Positions 22,930-34,439 of a DNA stretch of 64,000 nucleotides are shown here, in pieces. The notes beneath the pieces are model-generated. The model saw only the letters and a list, made by a program, of their open reading frames with translations, searched no databases and was not told where the DNA came from. This DNA comes from Dryococelus australis. Lineage: Eukaryota; Arthropoda; Insecta; Phasmatodea; Phasmatidae. The stretch covers positions 301,173,466 to 301,237,465 of the forward strand of contig CM057009.1 in NCBI GenBank assembly GCA_029891345.1. The letters run 5' to 3'. The position numbers and the translations under genes were made by a program. Position 1 is the stretch's first letter. Each line of letters opens with the position of its first letter.

Positions 22930-24600
22930 ACAGAGCTGTTAAATGACTGTGCCTTTCAAAATGGATGTTGGACAAATTTTTTGACTGTGCTTTTAAGTAG
23001 CAGGGAATAACTTGAGTGAGAGCTAAAATTGATTTCAAATGTTTCACATAAAGATGATAATAATAAATGATAATAATAAACAAAAGAAGGGATTTTCCTA
23101 TTTTTTCTCAAAATAATCTCAATGAGTGACATTAGTACTTCATTTGGTAAAGCAACCAAATTAATTTTTGTTTTTTGTCCACATAATTATTTTGTGGAAT
23201 GAGTGAGCAATGCAATTTGTATTTAGGCATGTGATGCTTAATAATGTGTATGTGAGCAAAGAAAAATATTTGTGTTTTTATGACTGGATATAGGCCATGT
23301 GACAAAATTAGAAATAAAAAAAATGAGGTACTAGGGTCTTGTTAAAGTTCGTATTCCACGATCCAAAATTATTTACAAATTCAGGCAAAATATTCTGCGA
23401 GACCTCTTTTGCAAGCCTGCATAAAAGCTAGTATGGCATGTTCTATAGAATTACCTGTAATATGTGACTTACTGCCACACAAGAAAACATGCACACATAT
23501 TTTTGTATTTTACATTAGAAACTGTATTCTATAGGATTTAATTAATGCACAGGTTCTGCAATATTCATTCATGCATGGACCCTAAGTGTTTTGTTGTAAT
23601 AATTTGAACTTTTTGTGTGTTAAATAAACAAGGATATTTATTGTGACTATCATAACATCAATAGAAATCATCATTGTAGGTTTTCATCTAATATTTACTT
23701 TCCTGTTGTTTAATGACTTTATCGCGGTTTCTCTTAACAAAATTAATGACAATTATCATAACTAGGATCACCTTAACACCACCTGTTTTATGACATTGCT
23801 GTTAATATCCAGAATGTCTTCACTTTTTTCATCACCCACCACCCTTATGCTTATTGGCTAAATTTTGCACCTTGTAGGAAATTTTCCATTGAAAATTGCA
23901 TATTCACAATCATCAAAGTATCCATTACATGTGGCTAAATAAAAAAATAAAAAACTGTTCATACTATACACCACGCAGGCTTATATAGTGTATTATAAGA
24001 AAACTGTTATCATGGTGCCAATGCTTTAATGCACTAAATTGGTATCAAATTATTTATCTCAATACCACATTCCCAAACATTAGCAGTATATGCATGTATT
24101 TTAACTGGTCATTTAAATAATTTAAACTTAAGAAACACAAAAAATTCTGAGGAAGTAAGTGAAGTAACAGGATTTTTGTTCTCCTGTTTATAATAATTAC
24201 ATGTTTTCACCTTGACTTTAAGAAAATAAATTTCAATCTATCTCAGAGCAAAAAAAAATATTAAAGTTACTTAAAATTGCTTGCAATTATACATAGGTTT
24301 ATTTTTTTGCTGAATTCCATTTAATACTGTAATTCCATTAGTGGTGTGTGGTTCTACTATCACACTAAAGGGGTAAACTTATTTTAAAAAACAAAAATTT
24401 GTACTAAAGTCCTTACAAAAATATATCTTAATTTAACTGTTTCTTAATGATTTCTGTGTTTACAACCTCTTATACTAATAAAGCGTGCCCAGAAAAATGT
24501 TTTCGAACCCAGGTGCCAGAAACATTTCCTTATAAACTATATTCAGAAGCAACTCCCCCCCCCGCCCCCTAATCACTTATTCGACCAAAGCATAATTGGC
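22930..24600. other. Intergenic; highly conserved between copies
   Basis: No coding sequence is supportable, but A and B (61,140-62,830) are nearly identical here, well above the average for the duplication. Confidence 0.55.
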
Positions 24601-24642
24601 TTGAGTCAACCTTATATCAAACTTTCATGACAAGCTTGTTGG

Positions 24643-24728
24643 CTTCAATCAAGCTTCCTATGCAAGTCAGAAATTTTGAATCAAGTTAACTATAACACCG
24701 CACGTCAAGCTAATAGAAAGCTTGATTG
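24643..24728. repeat. Imperfect inverted repeat with AAGCTT-rich arms (copy A)
   Basis: CAATCAAGCTT at the left arm is the reverse complement of AAGCTTGATTG at the right, about 65 bases apart. Copy B (62,874-62,953) preserves a longer stem, about 15 bases (AATCAAGCTTCCTAT). It may be a small foldback element end. Confidence 0.5.
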
Positions 24729-24993
24729 GTGAAACTTACCGCAAGCTTGCACGGAAAACTACAATCATAATTCAAGCCATCTGTAAGTTTGCCATTAGCA
24801 AGAAGGCGCCAGTCATGAGCACTGCCGTCCCTAGCAAAAGTAAAGCCAAGTGCAAGAATTTTTGCAAGGCACATCCCTTCCATTATCCGCCACTTTGCAC
24901 AATATGCATTTACACTGTGTGTTTCAATCTTATATCTGATTGGATAATTGTTTATTAAGTACTGTATGCTAAGAACATTAATGTGTGCTAACA

Positions 24994-25747
24994 TGGCTTG
25001 GCATATTGCGACAGGCGACAGATAACTAATTTGAGAGAAACTCAAATGCATGGCTAGATATTATTGAATAGTTAGAAGTTCGGGTAGGGCACCAGCACAT
25101 CTATGTCACAGGGGAGCATGTGGACTCTGGTTCTCAAGGCGGTAGTTGGTCGACAGCCAGTGGCGTAACCCTCTCGCAGCTCACATTTATAGATGATGTA
25201 CAATAAAAGTCTCCAGTGCCTCTACATTACATAAATAAGGACGTGGCCTTATACTGTGGAGTGGGCCAGGAAACAAATTGAAATTAAAATAAAATAATAA
25301 ATAAAAAGGAACGATGCAATACATATATTGACAGAGTGAGATCACACATACAATAACCAACATGAAATCCCTAGGATACTGCAGGCATTGCATACTAAGC
25401 CCACCATTGGCCAACACTGCAAATGGACCTGGTTAACGTGTGGGAATTGCAAGCAGTTAAATTTCCGGGGCCAGAAGTCTACGGAGATGAGAATGCGAGC
25501 ATGGGGGAGAAAAGAAAAAATTATCGTTCCGGTTAAAATACACACTTACTATTGCTGTTACAGACCAGACAAGGTGATAAATTTTCCTCGTGATGCGAAC
25601 GTGTGCACCCTTTATGGCACGCTGAACTAGATTGAGCAGGCTGGCGCTGAGATGCTGTTACCTAATGGAGATCTCCCGTCAACTCAGTGAGGGAAAACCA
25701 AATTCGTACACATACACTTAATACATGTACAAAAACAGAAACAAGCA
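24994..25747 (-). repeat. Putative 3' LTR of PHD-bearing Gypsy
   Basis: About 755 bp matching 32,307-33,062 in direct orientation, and 63,221-about 63,980 in copy B. On the plus strand both start TGGCTTGGCA and run to about ACAGAAACAAG. They bracket a minus-strand Gypsy pol, hence the LTR reading. Divergence between the pair is visible (about 10-15%), so the insertion is old. Confidence 0.65.
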
Positions 25748-27199
25748 CAGCAAAACACCAAGGATTTAAGATATTATTTATTTCAAATGTTCTGTGTGTC
25801 TGTTGCTATTCGTGTCGGAAATTGATATCACTGGAAAAAGTCTGAATGGACTTGCAAAAGAAATAAGAAATCATAGTAAAATTATACAAAACACTGGACT
25901 ACGACAAAACCCTTCAATTACACTTCATAATATAAATATTAATTTAATGAAAGCTTTAGGAATCCAAGTTTGGGGGCTTAACATGGGGCCTGCCAGAACT
26001 AACATGATTAATTAAGATTAATGTTGCATAAAACTGAAATTATAAATATGCCCTTTTAAAATTAAAGAAACACATTAATAACACTTAAAAATAATGTAAT
26101 AATTCAAGGTGTCACCAATTGTAGACTCTGCTTTAGGAGATCACAGCACTCGTTCATAATAACAAGGTGGGCACTGGTTCTCTCTTGGCGAGGCAGGTCA
26201 TTCGGATCACGTGATGGGTCATTAACCAGTTTTGTATGAACGGCATCAGAACCCGTGCACTTCACGTACGGCCATGTTTGACTGATGCACGAGCGGGAAG
26301 GATTGGTCAGCCTCCCAAGCATGGCAGTGAGAGCTACGTCAAATGTACCAACCCCATTTCAATTCGGCGACACCAATGAGTGTGATGCGCCGGCCTCTGG
26401 CAGTGAAGATTATGCTGAGGTGCAGCAGGAGGTCGGATGGTGACAAGGGGTGCTGCCTCAACATGTGAGTTGGGAATGGCCAGTTCATTACCTCATATGA
26501 CATCTCGTGCGGTGGCTGAAGACATAGGGAATGCTGGGCGTCCATGGCAACTGCAATGTACCCTGTCCTTGGGCTGCTGAAGGGCGCATGCTGTATGCAT
26601 GAGAGAACAAGCCTGAGCCCTGGTTGGTGCATTGCTGGTGCCAGAAGCAAGGCAGTTGCCCGCTGGTTTGAAGCCATGAGCTGGTCGGATGGTGGTACAC
26701 AGACCAACAGGTCGTTCTAGCGGTAAAACTGAACCCATCTCTCTGCTGTGGATATTGTCACTAATTGTTGGATGTGGGTGTGGAAACATCTCCCTCCAGG
26801 TGGTGTCGATGAGATCCGGCAAAACATGAGGGGCGATGTTTCCCCTCCTAGGTCATTGTTTTCTTCTGTTGCATGTGTCATGACAGGTGCTGTAACATGT
26901 GGTGTAGTAACTTGAATCCCCTGAAAAATGAGGAGTGATCTCCCTCCTGACGGCATTGAACTTGTACTCAGATCGAAGCCTTAGCTTGGGTTTGACGGCT
27001 GGAACTATTTTACATCTGCCTCAGCGGCACCATGGTACCAAACAAAATCTTTTTCCGCTTGTTTTTCTCCCAAGTCTTCCTTGTTTGCAGGCGGGCGTGG
27101 TTCTCCATTACCGTCCGGCATGGAAAGTGCGCAAATACTGTCCCTATGAACCTTTCATTTCCTCCTGGGTCTCGTTTGTATTAGGTACACCGTCTGCCT

Positions 27200-28260
27200 A
27201 GTTCTTTCAAGAATTTGGTGTGGACCAGTCAACTAGAGGTGAATCCTGCACAAAAATATTGTCTGGCGTTCTATAGGTGTCTATAGCTTGCTTGTAGACA
27301 TAATTATCTGGCAACAAAGACTTAGGTGGTCACTTTGTTTTTGGCAGCCATTTCTGGACATAGAGTTTCTGGTAAGGCCGGGCTTCTTGTTGATACAGCT
27401 TCCTTTCATCTTCTCTCACCTCAGAGTTTGCATCTTCTGGGTTCTAGTCCGGTGAACAGCAGGCAAACTCTTCTGGGCATACTAGGACTGTGCTATACAA
27501 CAACTCAGCAGGAGATTTCCAGGTAGCCTCTTTTGTTCAGTTACACAAGCAGAAAGTTGTATTTGGTATACGGTATGCCCATGTTGTATGGTCTTCTTCG
27601 ACCTTAAGGCTAAGCTGTGCCTTTAGTTCCTGATTCCTACACTCTGTTGGATTGGCATATGCATTATAAATGTCAGCCGTGTGGTGATCGAAATGCCATT
27701 CAGTACACAACCCCCTTTAACGTGGTAAGGAAAATTGGGTGGTGTTGTCGCTAAAGAGCATCTTAGGGTATCTCCAGTGGGGAAAAAAACTCCTTTCTCA
27801 AGGCTGAAGCTATGAGGCGTATGAATGAACTTGGCAATGTGTACAGCTTGCACCTACATTTAAACAAATCAGTTACGACAAGGATGTAAAACTTTTACCC
27901 TGATGAACATAAGTAACGGCCCATTAGATCTAATGTGATTGCTTCATACGGGTGATGTGGTTATCTATGTTGCTGTTAGGCAGCTCCTTCAGATCTGCAG
28001 GTTTTGTAAACATTACAACCGCGGTACGGGTTAACGTTCTCTCTAACCTCCTTTGTGAGGCCAAGTCAAAAATAAGATGATGTGATGTTACAAACAGTTT
28101 GTACTATGCTGGGTGTGTTATGCCAGGGTGTTCCGACAGACAGTTGTGATGGGGGACGTGAATGACAGTAAAACCTGCTCCCGGGGCCACGTTGTGGCAC
28201 CACCAAACCTACTGACAGACTGTTGTTCCACGTCTGCAAGCGATTATCGAATACTAGTGA
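27200..28260 (-). pseudogene. Gypsy integrase, PHD-bearing element
   Basis: Minus-strand frames around 27,280-27,853 include ISITTRLTFIMHMPIQQSVG and TTWAYRIPNTTF, then SPAELLY, corresponding to the Gypsy integrase region after the second Asp (h.t..Y.p..n.vEr and the W...l....t......t..tPael pattern). Catalytic residues are eroded. Frames shift often. Confidence 0.5.
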
Positions 28261-28599
28261 TTATCAACTACTCGCTAACCCTCTAACACTTCCTGTTCAC
28301 ACTGTTCTTTGATTCCTTTAATCTCAATGGATATCTGATACTAATTTCTAACGGACACATAGAAATCATCTGCATATGTTCCCACAAGGGGGTTCTGTTT
28401 TGTTTAGATCGCCGTAATCTGTTACAGGAGCACAGGTGGAATTGTGCCTTTATTCTCTGGAGGTCATACCATTTCCCACTTTTCCTCATCTATCACAATT
28501 TCCGTCTCTTACGGAGAACGTAACAGGGCATCGACCAGCTGATTAACTCTGCCGGGCAAATGTTCGACAACAAAGTCAACGTTTTATAGTAGCATTGAC

Positions 28600-28990
28600 C
28601 ACCTTATGAGCTTACTACGGACTTCACACATCTTGTGTAACCAAAACAAACACAGGTTATCCGTTTTTAAGGTGAATCACCTATACAATTCATGAACATG
28701 GTATCGATTTATGTTCCAATTAATAGCCATAAATTCACGTTCATTAACGTTGTAACGTTTCTGTGTTGCCAAGCTTTGTACTGGAATAGTCCATAACACA
28801 CCGCTCTTGACTATTGCTATACTGAAACAGTTCTGCATCAATGCATTCTTGATTGGCCTCTGTATGCAAATACAGGTGACTGCTCGTAACAAAGCGTGCA
28901 AGTGCATGACACTGGGAGATATTCTAATTCATTTCTTCGAACCCACACTTCATGCTGGTGTACCACTTGTACTTCCTAGCAGGTGAGAGC
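28600..28990 (-). pseudogene. Gypsy RNase H, PHD-bearing element
   Basis: Minus frame 28,677-28,907 includes LATQKRYNVNEREFMAINW and RYHVHELYR, the RNase H block that reads sl...QrnY...EkE.LAi.wa..kfr.Yl.g in Gypsy elements. Confidence 0.65.
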
Positions 28991-29103
28991 ATTTCAGTGA
29001 GTAGCCAGTTATTACGGCAAAATCTTAAATATTATGCCTAAGCCAGTTGAGCAGGTCGAAAAATTTGCATAACCTCTTCCGTGTGGTGGGCACTAAATAT
29101 TCG

Positions 29104-30108
29104 TCAATGAGAGCTAACTGTTCTGGTGTTTGGTGGGTTGGAGGTGGGGGGTCTTTCTTCGTCCACCATGTGTCCAAGGTATGTGATACTCATTTGGCCT
29201 ATGCTAAATTTCTTATTGTCACAGGTTAGACCATTAATGGCAAGTATCTCCAGAAAAATCGCCAAGTTGCGTATATGGTACACCAATGTCTCTAACCACA
29301 CAATCACGTCATCTATGTAGGCCATTGCAAAATCTCCTACTATGCCATCTAGGACTTTTATCATCATACACTGAAATGTAGATGAGCACACTTAAGCCCA
29401 AAGGGCATGGCGAAGAATTGATATCGGCGACCGTCTGGTGCAGTGAGTGCCGTTTTCTGGTAAATCTTCCTGTTTTACCAGAATCTGCCAGAATCCACTT
29501 TTCAGGTCGTAAGATGACAAAATTTTCACTTTGCCAAGTTCATTAAGTGCAGTGTTTACACTTATGAATGGGGGTAGGGTTCGCGCTGTGATTTGGTTAA
29601 TGTGCCTGAAATCAATACAAAACTGCGACATTACATCTTTCTTGGTCGCTAATGTTACGGCTGGGTTGTTCCTACTCTCTGACGGTTCAATCACTTTGTC
29701 ACGTAAAATCTCTGCTCTTTGGCAATTGATTACATTCAGTATGTGTAAATCACAATCTGTAGGCAATGTTCAGAACGGATAGTTGTGAACTGTTTTTATT
29801 TCATGCTCTACAACTGTTGTACGTTCAAGTGAATCGGCCCATGTGAAATAATCTTTTCTCTTGTTTAAGATGTCTTTGAAAGCAGAGTGATATTCTGCCA
29901 GAACACCGTGATCTAAGTTATCTAGTTTTACAGGCTGTAAGTTGACTTCTACACATCTGCCAAGATTGTAAACAGTGCGTTTGACATGCTTGCCAAAATG
30001 AATTATATCCCTCAGAATATCAACATTTACATACTGATCTTCAATCTTAGGTACTACAAAGACAACATCTTTGCTTATCTCTCTTGAAACTAAGGCAGAA
30101 ACACACAT
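29104..30108 (-). pseudogene. Gypsy reverse transcriptase, PHD-bearing element
   Basis: The N-terminal linker (29,770-30,108, ending VEHEIKTVHNYPF) leads to RT fingers with CIDFRHINQIT and YDLKSGFWQI (29,392-29,766) and the palm with FAMAYIDDVIVW (29,104-29,391), so the Y-x-D-D box survives. A frame change separates the two RT parts. Confidence 0.85.
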
Positions 30109-30404
30109 TTCAAGCCCCTGATACTTACTTCAAGCTGAGTGACGCCAATAAAATTACTCTTGCCATGCAGTGTATCGTGTTCTACTGATAAGCTGGTTCC
30201 TTGGATGTCTGAAAACATGACAACCTCTTCACGGACAAAATTGTGCGAAGCCGCGGTGTCAATCAAGGCAACAATTGACACATGCGAAACATACACAGGC
30301 ACTCTCAGTAATTTGTCAATGGTGGTACTCACCTGTCCCAAGTAGGCATCTGACTGGTTGTTTACCTCAGATGGGAATACTGTAGCAGACATGCTGGCAG
30401 TCAT
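30090..30404 (-). pseudogene. Retropepsin of PHD-bearing Gypsy
   Basis: ALIDTAASHNFV is in the place of the usual ALIDTGATHSFI active-site motif, with DTAA for DTGA. The frame of 104 residues is open. The plus-strand relative has HTAAN at the same place in copy B. Confidence 0.7.
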
Positions 30405-31030
30405 GCTGGCCCCTGATATTATTCTACCCCGTTAGTGTGTTTCTTTTAACAGAACTTGCTCTGTTGGAGCACTGTCTGTAGCAATCGTACTGATCATAAT
30501 GGCATATTCAATATCGTGGAGCCTGGCGCTGTATCTCAGCGTTGGCAGTGCTGGACAGCTGGGTGAGAATGGGAATTGTACCTTTATTCCCCGTCGCGCT
30601 CGCAACATTGTCTGCCTGTGCTCTGCCGGTCACGTGGGCATAAGAATTGCCTGGGTTATTCAACACCGGCACTGTGAGTTTTCGCAGCTCGTTGAACAGT
30701 CACTTGATTCATTCCACTTTTTGAGTCCTCAGAGTCCAAAAAGTAACCGCGCTGTGGGTCTTAGTCACAATAGGTCTGAGTCTTACGTGATATTCACAAC
30801 AGACCTTGTAGAACGATGGTATCCACTGTATACCATTGATCGTAAAGCCAGTCGGCAATCTGGGAGCAGCTCTGTATCGACGATTGACTCTAGCACAACC
30901 TCAGTGAACAGATGCTGGTGATGATGGTTGGCCAAGCTGATTTTCCAGCCCATAAATACTTCCACACTCTCTTGTGGTGTTCCTCAGTGAACAGGGACAG
31001 CTGTTGTTTCAGCGTTGTGTATGTGCTGGC

Positions 31031-31330
31031 CTACCTGGCGGTGAACTTTATCGTCAACTCTGTCCAGGTCATGTTAGAGTCTGTCACAGAGCGAAACCAG
31101 TTCTTAGCATTTACTACTAGTTGAGCCCCTATGGCATTCGGCCACGCTTCGACACTAACACCATATCTCTGCATTCTGTTAAAAACACCCTGGAATTTTC
31201 TGCTACCTGTCAGAAAACATCGGAAGTTGTTGAAAATGGGCTGGGTTGCTAACTGTAGGGTGAACTTGAAGCTGTACTGTCGTTCTGACTCGCTCTTTTG
31301 ACTGTCTTGGCATTGGGATGGGTGGCACAC
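31031..31330 (-). pseudogene. Gag core of PHD-bearing Gypsy
   Basis: Minus frame with FQGVFNRMQRYGVSVEAWPN, IGAQLVV, AKNWFRSV and MTWTELTIKFTAR, matching the Gypsy Gag pattern f..r...........w....L.g.A..w........tw..l...f. Confidence 0.7.
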
Positions 31331-31395
31331 ACCGTTGAGAAGTGTGCCACGCCCCCCTCTGCAGCATCTACATTACGACATAGGGTTACATTCAT

Positions 31396-31832
31396 TTAAG
31401 CACTGTTGTTATAGACAATGACCGGCATACACTCTTCACAATGGAATATTCCTTCGCGATAACTGTTCCAGTCACTGTCTGATACACACTTCAGATGGTA
31501 CTTATTAATAATAAACAGATTGCATGTGACAGTAATTTGTACACCGCAGCACAGTCTAGCATTGCACTTGTTTGGCATCCCACTGAAAGAAGGAATTCGC
31601 TGTGTGTGATCAGCTATGTTGCTGTGGGCTGGCTGGTTTGGATGTTGGTGCAGTCCTGTCCGGATGTGCAATTCTGGTACGTGAAAACGTCATGTAACAG
31701 AGATGGCCATTCTTCAGCTGTCAGGCAGGCGAAGTGTGCTCCTTGCTGGCACAGCTCACAGTGTGCTATGTAGCTGCTAGGAACACCACATGTAGGGCTT
31801 GAGCAGCGAACTTCCCTGTTGGTCGACGTCAC
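31396..31832 (-). pseudogene. Two PHD-like zinc fingers ahead of gag
   Basis: The first minus frame (31,614-31,832) shows RCSSPTCG, then HCELCQQGAHFACL and a Trp, a Cys4-His-Cys arrangement like a PHD finger. The second (31,396-31,671) shows KCNARLCC, TCNLF, YHLKCV, a Trp and FHCEEC, giving the C-x2-C, H-x2-C, W, C-x2-C order. They lie in different frames, separated by a shift. The family call is from spacing alone. Confidence 0.55.
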
Positions 31833-32306
31833 TATCGGAGCGAATAAAACACATCTTCCTTCTGGTACACAGAAGCAGATGTTGGCTTGCTGGTCGTATA
31901 TTTAATACAGGTATAATGAGACAGGCTATCTACATGACGGACACGTTTCTTCGACGTCCCACATGTTGGTCGGAAATTCCATGCCACTGATGTTCGGGGT
32001 CGTACGAAAACCCATGCACACTAAGGGCTCCTTTGGGTAGCTATCCGGAAGACCTGGCCTGGTGGGGTGAGGTGAGGTGAGGTCAGCGTACCGACCATAC
32101 CATGCACACATGCATGTCAAGTGTCAGGCATACGATGATGTTATAGGAAAATCCGCTATGCGCAGTGACATCATGGGTATCTCCACCCTCCGAACCAAGT
32201 GGTTTCCAATCAATGGCGGACTTCCAGAATACAAATTTTTCCCGACACATACTCATTTTTCACAACGCACATCTTCAGGCTACACTAGTCGCAGTGCTGT
32301 ATAACG

Positions 32307-33062
32307 TGGCTTGGCAGCTCGCGATGGGCATGTGATGAAAGATTTGAGAGAAACCCAGTTGCATGGCTAGATAGTACTGAATAGTTAGAAGTTCGGATAG
32401 AGTGCCAGCACATCTATGTCACGGGGTAGCATGTGGTTTCTGGTTTTCAAGGCGGTTGTTGGTTGACAGCCAGGTGGCGTATCTCTCCCACAGCTCACAT
32501 TTACAAATGATGTACAATAAAAGTCTCCAATGCCTTCACATTATATAAATGAGCACGTGGACTTACAAACTGGAGTGGGTCATGACCCAAGGTGAAATTA
32601 ATATTAAAATATGATAAGACAAAGAACAATGCAATTATATATATATATATATATATATCATACAAACAATCATACATACAATCACAAATACAAAATCCCT
32701 AGAATACTGCGTGCATTGCATACATGGCCCACCATCCGCCATCACTGCGAAAAGCACTAGTTAGCACATGTGAATTACGAGTAGTTAAATCTCTGAGGCC
32801 GTGTATCTACGGGGATGAGATTGCAAGCACGGGGCAGTAAAGAAGAGATTAAAATGTTCCTGTCAAAATACACAATTACTATTGCTGTTACTGACCAGAC
32901 AAGATGATGAAATTTACCTGCAACGTGAATGCGTGCTAACTCTTAGGCCCACAGGACTAGACTGAGGTGGATGGCGTTGAAATGCCTTTACCTAACAGAG
33001 ATCTTCCGCCAACTCCATGAGGAAAAATCAAATTCATATATGTACAGAAACAGAAACAAGTA
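32307..33062 (-). repeat. Putative 5' LTR of PHD-bearing Gypsy
   Basis: Direct-repeat partner of 24,994-25,747. It contains a TA dinucleotide run at 32,635-32,658 that the other copy lacks. A primer-binding site next to 32,306 was not recognised. Confidence 0.6.
32635..32658. repeat. TA dinucleotide microsatellite
   Basis: An uninterrupted run of alternating T and A within the 5' LTR-like repeat; absent from the two other copies of that repeat. Confidence 0.9.
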
Positions 33063-33830
33063 GAAGCAAGGTGCCCATTGTTCCCTTAAACAAACAAAAT
33101 ATAATACACAGTTTCTAAGCAGCAGAAGTTTTACCAACAACCTACCCAACACTTCAGAGCTAATCCTACCTGAAACTACTATATTATTCTCCAATCTGTA
33201 GAAGGAAAATCGTAACCAACAGTTCAGGCAACACACACAAAAAAAATTGTTCTCTTCTGGGCTGGTTGATCCACTAGCCTGCATAAGGACATTTCCAATC
33301 TTAAGAAGAATTTCCACACACACACCAAATACCATTGTGTAGTAGTGAGTACATCTTCTTCTGGAGATGTGAATCAACCACTCGTCTCATCAGGTTCAGC
33401 TATGCCAGACAAAAGGACTGGAGTTAGCCGAGCCATGTTCTGCAAAATTGGATCCTGCATCATGGGGTCGAGTCAAAGTGTGATGTGGGAGTTCCAAGCA
33501 ACATGAGTACTCTAGTACTGAAGAAAACATTCTGAACGCATCCCATAAATGCTCCAACACAGCAGTCTCTCAAAAACTGGCAGCATCAAAAGGGGCTGCA
33601 AGTGGATTCTTCAACTGCATGGTAGAGCGAACATTGCTCCCGACACCCTCATGATTGATTACAGGGCAACCTTCTCAGTATTTTTACATGGTTCAGTGCA
33701 GAGTTTCAAGGAAGATTCACACTTTTCGTTACCTAACACCGATCCTTTCATGAAATTAAAAGGTCCTCACTACAGTAACAGTCTTGTAGACACACACGCA
33801 TAATCCCAGATGGGGATCGCCAGATAACAG
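33063..33830 (-). other. Possible leader and gag start of an env-bearing LTR element
   Basis: Minus strand after the LTR-like block at 33,831-34,149 begins with a primer-binding-site-like TGGCGATCCCCATCTGGG (33,805-33,822). Weak coding (MARLTPVLLSGIAEPDETSG near 33,400) follows and is cut at 33,062 by the LTR of the PHD-bearing Gypsy. Tentative. Confidence 0.3.
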
Positions 33831-34149
33831 TGTCAATTTCCTAAGGGAGTATTAAGTTGGAGAGGCGAAAAGGTGTCTGATCTTTCCCACCCCTTTATCA
33901 TTTACTTGTAGTTAACTCCAAGAAAATAAAACTTAATGGTACCACCAGCAAAAACATCAAAATCAACTAAACTATAGCTATACCTAAAGTTCTTATACCT
34001 ATCATCTCAGTCAGTCGCACACCATATTCTCCCCTTGAATACATCTTTAAACCATGAGCTTAATTGAAACTTACATTATATCTGTTTAATAACCTATTAT
34101 TTTAGCATAAAAAAAAAAGAACTAGGAGCTCTCGGTGGCTAAAATTACA
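33831..34149 (-). repeat. Possible LTR of the env-bearing element
   Basis: On the minus strand it starts TGTAATTTTAGCC right after a long A-run (34,152-34,166) that can serve as a polypurine tract, and ends AATTGACA shortly before TGGCGATCC. Only one copy is in the window, so this cannot be confirmed by pairing. Confidence 0.35.
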
Positions 34150-34439
34150 ACTTTTTTTTTTTTTTTCTGATATACCCAAAAAATACATTTCAACATCTTT
34201 CCAACTTCTCTCTTGATATCTTCAACATCACCTTGTGTAAGTAACACAAATTTAACTTCTATCTGAGTGGCTACAACAACTGTTCTAGGAAGGTTTGTTT
34301 ATGTGTTGTCAAGTCCAAAGACTTTACTTCTCAGATTCATCTGCATGTACCAAACTGCAGATTCACAACATTAACAACTGACATGAGAAAAAGGCACAAA
34401 CAACAAAAATAAACACAGAATAATCTACAGCTACAGCTT

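Larger units (their letters stand above)
1..25770 (+). repeat. Large direct duplication, copy A
   Basis: Position 1 onward matches 35,458 onward in the same orientation. The match runs to about 5,440, resumes at 5,466 (B 49,408), stops near 10,350 (B 54,326), resumes at 17,106 (B 55,391) and continues to about 25,770, where B reaches the window end. The left edge lies outside the window, because the env remnant at 1-700 is cut by the window start while its partner in B is continuous. By eye, identity ranges from 240 bases without a difference (18,361-18,600) to about 13% mismatch (6,361-6,480). A true tandem segmental duplication or two haplotypes assembled in series would look alike here. 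Confidence 0.9.
25748..32306 (-). mobile_element. Minus-strand Ty3/Gypsy element with PHD-like fingers
   Basis: Bracketed by the LTR-like pair. Order on the minus strand: two PHD-like fingers (31,396-31,832), Gag (about 31,031-31,330), a decayed knuckle region (about 30,600), retropepsin (30,090-30,404), RT (29,100-30,108), RNase H (about 28,600-28,990) and integrase (about 27,200-28,260), then a C-terminal tail to about 26,100. It is related to the plus-strand Gypsy at 2,060 and 37,430 by the PHD finger and a DTAA-type protease. Multiple stops and frameshifts. Confidence 0.8.

Noticed and set aside
24710..25051. 113-codon minus-strand frame, conserved in copy B (62,952-63,278)
   Set aside because: It overlaps the LTR-like repeat start and the inverted repeat; no motif is seen, and conservation is no higher than that of flanking non-coding DNA.
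26104..26956. Several overlapping minus-strand frames downstream of the integrase
   Set aside because: Probably the eroded integrase tail and 3' leader of the Gypsy; I could not show a separate gene or an env.
32988..33377. 129-codon minus-strand frame
   Set aside because: It crosses the LTR-like boundary at 33,062 and has a hydrophobic low-complexity composition; retained only as part of a possible gag leader.
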